Positions 50,707-61,600 of a stretch of 64,000 nucleotides of DNA are shown here, in pieces. A program made the translations under genes and the position numbers. Each line of letters starts with the position of its first letter. The first letter of the stretch is position 1. Source of the stretch: Diphasiastrum complanatum (Eukaryota > Streptophyta > Lycopodiopsida > Lycopodiales > Lycopodiaceae); assembly GCA_029204225.1 (NCBI GenBank), contig CM055097.1, forward strand, positions 45,434,050 to 45,498,049, in the 5' to 3' direction. A model generated the notes under the pieces. That model was given only the letters and a program-made list of their open reading frames with translations, made no database searches and had not been told where the DNA came from.

Positions 50707-53700
50707 TATCCTTGGCAAATACTTTTGCAAATGTTTGTGTTTCTGACTCTTTCATAATCCCTAGGATTTCACCTCTTCTCTTGGTTTTATTATGAGGCTA
50801 TGAAGGACTTTCCTGTGGAAAACTAAGAAGTAGTATGCATAGCAATGACTCATGAGGCGAATTATGATCTAAAATTGCAAAAAGTTATCCAAGTATCTTG
50901 GAGAGATAGCCAACACAATATGTAAGTAAAAATAACCTACAGAACTATCATCACCAAGGTCTTCATTTGGAATGCACTTAAGATGTAGGTAAAGGTTCAT
51001 GCAAATCCAAGTTCTCACGTGAAACCAATCAACTGTATTGAGAGATTTGGATGTAGCAGCTCCTATAGATTTCCTACCCCATGTTGAACCTCTTATAGCA
51101 ATCTTTTGGTGAAACTTTACATGTGCCAAGATTTTTTCTAAGGTCAAGCTAACCAAATACAATGTCCAAGGTGATTCAGCTATGTTTTCAGAAATTTGTT
51201 CTGAGGCTTGTAGCACCTGCGGAGGCGATGAGAGCTTAAATAGCTACTCATAGGCTTCAATTTTGTAGCAAGCTGCAAAACAGCAAGCTATGTATGAAAG
51301 AGATGGATCTATGGAGGATCAATAGAGAATGAAGGACTCTAAAATGGATTGTGTTATCAAGAGCTTTATGCAGAAAGTCATCACGTGTTTCAGATTTTCC
51401 TTTGCCAGGTCAAGCATTATATTCATTTGAGTTAGAAAAGCAACAACACTAGGCACTTTCTGAGGCATGCCTACCATAACAAGACTAGCTGGCCTAAAAG
51501 CATAGGTAGGCTAAAAAGGAATCATTTTTCAAATACAGTCCTTCTATCATTATAAGCAAACTCCAAGAATGGCAAGTATTGCTCCCACCTTATTTGCTTG
51601 TCACTTATGTACGCCATAAGCATATCATCTAGAGTTTGAACTTTGATAAACTCTCTTAGTTTGTCCATTTGTCTGAGGATGATCATTTCTACTCATTCCG
51701 AACTACACCTCTAAATTATCAAATATGGTCGTCCAAAACCCATTGGTAAAGTGCGCGACTCTATCAAACACTATGTGGATGAAGGTAACCCATGAAATCA
51801 TAGATGTTGAATAAGCGAATCAGCCACAACAAATGGATCTACCTTGTAAACAACAACAGCATGATGTTATCTTGGTTGTGATTGACAAACTCACAAAAGT
51901 AGCTCATTCTACCCTAAACCCTGGCTGCAATACGCTGTCGAAATTTTCCAGAGCATCATGGGGGCTCTGAAACATCTTCTCAATTGGGAAGATCATCATG
52001 CTGTTGTTGTGTACATAACCAGTGGGTAGTAAAGGCCATTGACTACTTTCCCATCTTCCTTTTGGTACATGTAATGATTTAGAGACTTTGATTCTTTCCA
52101 GTTTTTTAACATGTCGTTTCAAACAATGTGTCACATAATTGTAAACATCTTTTTCTAAATATTGGAGTTGTTTCTGATCTAGAAAATTGTGCTGTAGCAA
52201 TGCTTGCTGAACCAAGTCGTTTATAGCAAATTCCAACCACTGTGAAGCTCAATAAGCAGCCATTGGAGGAAAAGGAAGAGCCTCAATGAAATGAATGCTG
52301 ATGCTATTGGCAATCATTGGGGGAAAAGGGGTCCATCTCAAGTACCCTCTTTCTGCAAAATTTTTGCAGCCCAACCATCAATTTACTGGTTGTAAACAAT
52401 AACAATCTGGTGTTTCTGAAGCCTGAGATTAGATTTCAGAAGGCTGGTGCAGCACGTTGCTAATGCGTGACGTTGCAGTCAAATTTCAGGAGTGAAATTG
52501 GCACAAAGGAGAAAGGAAACAGTGTGAGTAAGTTCAAGGAGAAATTTATCACAAATCTAGCATCATATTGTTGAGAATGACACTGAAATTTACAATATCG
52601 CTTTGAGCTTCTCTCCAGATTCTTTGGGAGAGAGGGCTGCTTACTCAAAGTAGCAGTAATTCGATGGAGGAGAAGACTTTTGTGTGAAGGGTAAAGAATT
52701 TGCCTTGAAGGCTTTAAACCTGCACCTAAAAGATCTCATTAATGAATTGGAAACTTTAACACACTTGAAGTCTAGTCACATGTTATTGTGAACATAAGTT
52801 TACTTCACAAATATTCACTCTTGGAGATGATCGAGCATTCGCATGAAAAGTTGTTCTAAAAAACAACCTCCTACTTCCCTTGTTCTCCCATAGACCACAT
52901 TGGTCTTAGTGGATGTTAATAAAGGTGATCATGCTCTTTCAGTAATGTTCTTCACATACTCGACATTTCTAAGGATGACTTCAAGCTTTTGCGGAGATGA
53001 TTGATAAGTCACCACATGTATACACCTTCATAAATGAGTTCAAGTGATATTCTTCTTTGGCATAATCCATGAAGGTATATCTTCGATCTTTTCATCGACA
53101 ATTCTACATTTTCTTGGGCACCAAAAAACAAGGAGTTTAGAAACATACATGAAGTAAATTTTTGGACAATGTAGAGAAAATTAGAGCCAAACAATGAAAT
53201 TTAGAATTTTCCCCACTTGTTCAGTAGCCCAATAAGTCACTACCGAATGAAAATATGGTTCATGGGTGCAACTCATATTTCCATACATTTATCTGTCCTG
53301 AGTTTGGGTTAGTTCTGGTAAGTAATTTCTTGGTCTAGGTTTGTCAAAGAGTAAAGTGGTGTTTATGGAGTGCTCAACAAAAACTTGTGTAGTTGTTATT
53401 GTGCATTGGCTCTTTTCACTTATTTTATGTTCTTTGAACATTAATTCTAGCGTCTTTGTTCATTTTTGAAAACTGGACTTAGTGAAATTTGTTCTCCATT
53501 TTCAGGAAGAAGTTTTGAAGCTGGTTAAGCCGCAACATTTTCTTCCTGTGCATGGCGAGTTTGCTTACTTGAAGGAGCATGAAGTGATTGGCAAGTCAGC
53601 TGGCATACGACATACAACAGTATGCTATTGGATGCATTTTGGGGAATAGTTTTGCATAAAATGATATCCTCCCCAGTGTGTAATGTTTTCGTTTAGAATT

Positions 53701-56700
53701 GCCTATCGTTGTAAAATGGTTTGAAAATAGGTTGTCTAGGGGTTGCTTTGGAGCCATTGGTATCAGAGCCATAAAATTTTAGAATTAAGTTTCCATTGAG
53801 TGTGCTATCCATTCAAGCCATAAGATAAGTGCTCTTTCTTGTGACTTTTTTAGAAGAAAAATTGATGTCAATTTAAATTCATGATATTCTTTGCTGTAGG
53901 TTATCAAGAACGGGGAGATGTTAGGAGTCTCTCCTTTGAGAAATGGTCGAGTTCTTTCCAATGGCTTTGCTCCACTTGGCAAAGCGGAAATGAAGGTACA
54001 AGCTTATAGAAACTGTTTTCTTATGGTCTTCTAGAGAGAATCTTTGAAATGTATCAAAGTTCCTTGTTGTTTCCTTGAAAAGTTGGTACTGAATTCCAGA
54101 TATGCCTGCTATTATTGTATGTTATGAGAGCTTCTTGTTCTGATGTAATTATGATGTTTTTTGAGAAATGTAAACCTAATCTGATTTAAGAAATTTTATC
54201 TTCAAATTTATTGACTATATGTACTATGAAAATCATTCTAAAAGTAAAGTATTGCCGAAAGTGGAAAGTTGTGCTATTGAATTTGAATCCATACTTGGAG
54301 GTATATTTTTTGTTTGAAAGGGCTCGTCATAAACCTTCCATCTTCTGATGATTGTCTAATATTTTCTTGGGATTGTTTAGTATTTAGCTATAGGTGACTT
54401 ATAAAGTCCCATACTAAAAAGGGGGTCTCTTCAGACTTCTGCAAGGAAGAGCTTTTTATGCTCATTGATTATACATGTTGTGTGGCCCTTGGATATCTAT
54501 TTTTTCATCTATATGCTTTACCGCTAAGATGCTATTGTCTGCACAGTCAACAATCAATAATGAATCCCACGGGTCTGTTTAGAGCATTGGGTCTACTAGC
54601 TAGGGCTAGAGATAGGGCATGCTAGCAATTCTACAACTTGTCTAGTAAATTCCAACATTAAATGGTGGATGCAAGGCCCCAAACTATATGGTCCATATAA
54701 ATGTCTATATAGATGATTTTTTGTTGATAGCTAGGAGCCTACAGGAAAAAAAGCTGCAAGTATTTCTCGGAATAATTAACCATGCTACTGCTTGTATGTT
54801 TCACAAGGTAACCATTCTGAAAAAGGTCTCTACCTTTACCAGCATTGTTGTTGGTAATTAATGCCAAGATAACCTTATGGTTGAGTGATATACTTGTTGC
54901 CCTGCAACGTGCTTTTCTTTTTCATTGTGATGGGAATTCTTAGTCCAAGAAGTAACCAGAATTTCCTTTAGTCATCATCATTTGCAAAAGAATCACAAAA
55001 CCTCTATATATTTTATTCTTTTGTTAGAACGAATTCCTAGAAGATGGTGTTGCCTAGCACATGGTTGTTTTTCTGAACTTAAAAGTTAGATGCCTTCATG
55101 TTCCAACAATAGTTTTTCTTCTTGTGCATCCATTTATACTGTGAATATTTATGAAATTTCACGTCATAGTATGTTGTTTTTGCAACATCTAAAGACTACA
55201 AGGCTGACTACTACAAATTGGAAAAGAATCTGAAGTATGATAGTGTCAAGTTTTTGGGCTGTGATTATTAATGCAGGTGCCTTTTGACTGACTAATTCAT
55301 TGATTTGTTGCAGTTTGGTCAACTTAGAAGTTAGAACCCCATTATGGTTTTCTTAGATACAGTGTTAATTTTGCAGCTGATGTATAACGATGGAGGCAAA
55401 GCATTTGGAACAGCTACAGATCTTAGAATCGAAGAGCGCATGCAATTGGCACTTGAAGGGATCATTTTTGTTAGGTATAATCTGCATTCAATGCTCTCTA
55501 CAGCTTGGCTTTTTTTATATCAGCTATTTTCTACCTCTTGGCTACATTTATGCTGTAAATTCTTCAAACAATTTTTGTTTATGATCTCAAATCAAGGCAC
55601 ATATTGCCCCAACTTGGATAAAAAATGATACATGGCAATTCCTTTTGCCTCAGCTTCAACACTTATTATCAAATGTGTCAAAGTAATGAACTCTTTGCCT
55701 AAGCTGCTCTACACGGACTTTAACAAGCAAAAGTTTTCGAACACGTGATATTCTTATCCTGCATATCCTTGAAATGAGAAACCTTGTTGTCTAGCATATT
55801 CTAGTTCAGAGAAGCTCATACAATCATAGAGGACTAACTTAGTAGGATCGGGGTTCAGCTAATCCCTCTCCTATGGAACGTACTTCTGTGTATACGTTTA
55901 GTCATGCATACACACATCTTTACCAAGATGCTCTCTCCTTCATACTTCGAAGTTTTCCATATGATAACCCACTGCACTCCCAAGCATTGTTTCTCACTAC
56001 AGCTCTTCATACCACCGCCTCTATGGCCTTTCCATCCAAACATCATAAAAAATCCATGCGACCGAAAGTTTGCCATCCTCACCAGCCTTGGTACGATGAT
56101 GTACACAAACAACTCCACTTACAAGTCAACTTTGCACAATCCTTACCATCTCCCCATCTTCGTAGTATTAGACATTTATATAGCTGTACTTGTCGTTATA
56201 AAGGACGCTTATATGAAACTCCTAAAGGGAGACGTCTTGTGGATCTTCTCTATAATTCCTCATATGGTGCTTTTTGGCGTGAATTTATCCCCCGGGCTCC
56301 ACCTCCATTGCTGAGAGATTTACGTTGTTGGATTAAATATGCCAAATTACTCTACACCTTTCCCACTGATTCGATTGTTATATCTCCTCGTCCCTCCACC
56401 TTCTCCTGTTTCATCCATGCTATGGTCTCTCTTTCCATTGAGAAAATAAAGATCCATGGAGCTCGAGACATCGAGGACCTAGAGGCCCAACTCTTATTCA
56501 TGCCATTGATATACTTGTGCCCATATGGGCCTCACTCCTTAATCAGGTCGTCAGTTCTGGCTTTCCCCTTCCGTGGTGCACTAATATCATCCACCCCATT
56601 CACAAGAGTGGTGACCCCATGAAACCTGATGACTATTGTACCATTATGATTGGGCACATTGTGTCTAAACTCTATGGCACTATCCTTCAGAGAGTGATTA

Positions 56701-57510
56701 GTTGTGAGGTAGACATACGGAGATTACATCCTTAGGTCACAACATTCCATCATTGATCATGTGTTCACACTTCGTGTTATGATTGAGGAAGCCAGGTCCA
56801 AACATGAGACAATTTATTGTTGTTTTGTGGATTTCCAGAAAGTGTTTGACTCTATCCCACGTCATATACTCATCCAGAGGTTGAGAGATCTTAGTTTTTC
56901 CACTGATACCATATTGGCATATTGCCATATTGGCTGTTATGGCACTATATGAGCAGGTTTGGGGATGGTTTAGATCGGAGGAGGGTCTCTTTGAGAGAGT
57001 AAGGAGTACTATTGGGGTGAAGCAGGGTTGTTCCCTCTCCCCCACCTTTGGTTTGTATATTAATGATCTTGAGAAAGCTGGCTTATGACGACGATGAGGA
57101 TGATAGCCGCTTACATGCTCATAGAGATCAGAGACAGTGCACTTCCCATCATCACGTTACCGCCAGGATCACCAGACATCATACACAGAGACATACAACT
57201 ACACATGCTCATGTTCATAGACGACGCCAACAGGCTCCAGTGCTTTCTCACGTTGCGGCTCGCATTACATCTTTTTACAGCATCAGTACAGCAGCATCAT
57301 CATCATCAGCACAATGATATCTTGACATGGATACATGGGATTATTATGCACACACACTTTCGCATACGTGTCTATTTTAATTTATTTTGTACTAGATATT
57401 TTCTTTATTATAGTTCTGGAGACGTTTTACACGCTCCCATGGTCACCACATACTTGAAATGTACTTCATTAGTCTTATATGCCTTTTGGCATGGAAAAGA
57501 CATTAATAAA

Positions 57511-57609
<99 letters not shown>

Positions 57610-58615
57610 GATGGCTGCCTGACGATGGCTGCCCGAGCGCGATGGCTACTGCTGCTAATCTCTGCTCCTCCATCGCTGCTGCCTTCTAGCCGCCTGCTGC
57701 CAACGTGCTCCACCTTTTTCTGATGGCTCCACGCAAGAGGGGGGGAGGTAATTCTCCCCACGCTCCATCGCGCCTTGCTGGCCCAAAAACCGCCATTCCG
57801 CACCCTGCACCGCGTCCTCCTGGCCGGGAATCCATCTCCATCGCTGCTGTTGTACCTGCCCCTGTACCTGCTGGCCCGGAATCCATGCTGTTGTACCTGC
57901 TTCAGGTGGAATCATCGCATCTGCATCTGGAATCGCATCTTCTATTTCGGTTGCAATCCCTATTTCTCCGTCAGATCCTCTTCTCACTAATAGTGAATCC
58001 ATTCTAGCCGACCCTTTGACCTTGAATACCCTAGAAGAGGAATCACCTGTCCCTCCAGCCTTAATGATCGCCGTCATTCGTGCAGATCAGTTACGATCAT
58101 ATGAATATCTCAACGACCATCGAAAAACACTTCTTTCTCTTGAAGCTATGATCCAAGCTGTACAATCTCACCTTCAGAAACTAGATTCGTCTATCGCAGA
58201 TCTCTAGGGAAGAGATCTACACTGCGGGGCACTACGATATACCTGGATGAAGACCTTACTTTCATTCAGGTTCAAGAACGGAAAAAGGCAAAACAGGAGG
58301 CTATAACGAATGGAAAGCGGCTGATCTATAGGGATGGTATCATTCGCTTTATAGATATTAAACATGTTGCTACTAATGAGATATCTGAGATTATTCAGAG
58401 TTAGTGTGAGAGTTAGAGCACCGAAGAGATGCCAGTTGAATCTGTAAATGGTTTTCGTACCATATAATCCTAGACACTATCCTCTTCTTAGTTAGATTGT
58501 TGGTTGACGGCACTGCTCCGTCTTGAGTCCACTTTACTTGATGTACTTGCTCGTCTTATACGCCTTTTGGCATGGAAAAGACGTTAATAAAGCTTCTTCT
58601 TCTTCTTCTTCTTCT

Positions 58616-58686
<71 letters not shown>

Positions 58687-61600
58687 ATCCGAAATCATAA
58701 CGAACTGTCCTAAAATCATATGGAACTACAACAAACCGTCATCAACCCTACTCAACCTTTCTCTCTTTGAAACCATCTGAAAACTCGAGCTGTATTGAAC
58801 CATCCTCTCCCTCCCTCACCCACCTGGTTGCCTCCTATCACCCCACTCTTTCCACTACCTCCGGGGTCCCCTACGCCAATGTGCCTATGTATCACAAGTC
58901 CTAGGTCCCACACCTTGTGAAGGCCCTACGAACTAAGAGGACACTTAATTTGCAACTGCATGTGATGCCCTGCTCCTTCCGACATATAACGAACCGAGGC
59001 CCTCTCTCACAGTGCCTAGAGAGTGCCACCTAGCCCTAATTGGAGGAAAAAGTGGCTCCGCTTGTGTCTCTACATCAGGGTCCACCAACAACTATTGCAT
59101 GTCAAACTCTTGTAGAACCTGTAGGGTGCCCTCCCCTCATCCACCCACTACCATATGTTGGGTAATCTCGCCTCTCCTCCTCCTCCCATCTCCTCCTCTC
59201 AGTTTCTCTCCCGTGGCGTTGTGCAGAGTTGGCCTCGACATCCATCTATCTATGCAGCTCCCGAAAGATACCATCCTCAACATCGGACTCTGTAGGTTCT
59301 AGGAAGTGCTCGAGGAATGGTGGCCTCCGTGTTGAGCATGTAGGAGTCAGGGTTCACCTGCAACCACAACAAATACTGAGTTATCATAAAACTTTCATTC
59401 ATGAGTTAACAAGATACCACAATTCTAGCAATGACTCTCTGCCAACTGCTTGGACATCTGGCGTGGAGCAGCCTTGACAAACCCACCATATCACAACACG
59501 TAGTTGTTCCTCCCTCCGCTAGCACCGCTTCATCCCGAAAGGCCCAATAAATTGCCCGAACTTCAACAAGTCCGCCTCGATGTTGTTGAGGCGCTCACTT
59601 GGTGGCAAAATAACCATTTCATGTGTCAATGTCTATAAGAGTAGAATCGTACGAGCATGAATCATGAAAGCACTTTAACCGTAAACTCGCTTTGTATAAT
59701 CCACCCATTCTCGGTGGAGCTCCAGATCATCCTGTCTTTTAGTGGTGTGCCACAATGGGTCCAACATGTGGGCTACTACATGACGGTTCTGTGAAAATAA
59801 TTCCACCTCTCCTGCGAAATGTCCAACAACTCCTACCTGTTGGAACACATAGCAACGTCAGACACATCACAATCATTAGCCGTTTTTCATGCAAATTTAG
59901 AAACAAAAATGGAAACACAACATAGATAAGCGATAGGAATTGGACCTGGCCTTAGAGCGTGGTCAACACCTCTCCAATGCAGTCCATAAACTCGTATATG
60001 AGACTGGAAGTGCACCCCTCTCGGTCTACTAGGCGCAACACATAAATTACTGGCCTCAACACCTCAGTGAGCTCCGCCGCAACTCTCTCATTCTCCTATA
60101 GGCGTGGCATTGTCTATGACAACTTTAACCACGTGCTGGACCCGAATCTCTTGGATACATAAGTTCACTATATCGTAGATGAACTCTGCAGTGATGGTTG
60201 GACCACAAAGAGTGGCATAGGCCAAGTGGGCAGGAAACCACGATGTTCGTGACGGGACTTTGACGAACGTTAGTCCATCCATCGGACAAGATGGAGCCAC
60301 GGTAATTGCAAAGCAATTTTCGTCAAACTTAAGTTAGATAATCTTGCCATGTCAAACGTCTATAGTTTGGATAGACATGCTTGCATGCTACAACAAATGC
60401 GAAAGAAACTTGTGAAATGAAAATGACAAAAGGAAAATATTCTTACGTCTGCCAAGCTGCTTGAATAGGGCTCAGCTCTCGTGTGATAGCCTCCTCCTTA
60501 TGACATAAGAGACACGTGCGTATCGCTTCTCTCCTAGGAGGTGCCCTTGAAGAATCCACTGATGCCACCTGGTGCATCATCTCTTTGAAGACATGGGTGT
60601 CAACAATGGCAAAAGGAACGACAGCCTCATAAAAAAACTGGGCCACCGCTGGCCTCGTGTTGGCGCCTTTGCCATCCTCTATCTGATGTGGAGATGGGCC
60701 AGTGGAGGGTGTATCTAAGGATGGCATGGCATGTGCTGGGTCTCTTTCCCCACCTGTGCTAGGGTCTGCTGATGAAAGTGATACACCAGCAGCTGGTATG
60801 AATATCATGGCCAAGTGCCCCAGGTCCTGCACCTTGCCTCTGCGAGCCTTGTCCTACTGGCTGTCGGAAAAAGCTCTATGTTGGTCTCAGTGGTTGGCTG
60901 GACGACCCATCATGTCCATATGTCTCTCATAGCCCCTCTACCTCAATATCCGAAGTGGCGTTGCTCACTTTGTGCCCATCGGGCTTGGTCAACAAGTGGG
61001 CCCTGACCTTGGTAAGTGACCCTGGGAATTCGAAACTGCAGTGGTAGCATCTCCATCAACGGGATCTTGAACCATGGGATGTAGCCACATTCCCCTATAC
61101 AAGGTCAACTCTGCCCACATGCCCCTGCCAACAACTGACATTGTGACGATGTGACCTATCAGCTATAGGCACTGCAACCACTCAAAGCCCTGTAAAACAT
61201 ACACAAAGCATGCAAAGGTTCAGTACATTTCACCGATAGATACAACTCATTTAAAAAATTATGGCTATAAATAATGTGAAAAAGCGAGTATGACATTCAA
61301 AACATGACATACGTGCCATAAGGGCGAACATAGACATTCATGGCATTCTTCTAGGCAGTAAGAAAGAAGCATCTTACGACATGTCAATTGGAACTCTACA
61401 CCTCATTTCACAAATTAGGGCTAAAAATGGCACCAAAAAGTGACCATGCCATTCAAAACGTGACATATGACCATAATAGACATTCATGGCATTCTTCTAG
61501 GCTTTAAGAAAGACAGTCTAGCATCTTATGGCACGTCAATCAGAACTCTACAGCTCATTTCACAAATTACGGTTGAAAAAAGCCACAAAAAACGAGCATC

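Noticed and set aside
57408-57803. Antisense frame with long Arg-Glu run
   Set aside because: Product of the TC array of the LINE tail, with no conserved sequence outside it.
3381-58680. CRISPR-like arrays among the direct repeats
   Set aside because: The repeats are microsatellites or tandem duplications without spacers, in a plant nuclear sequence.
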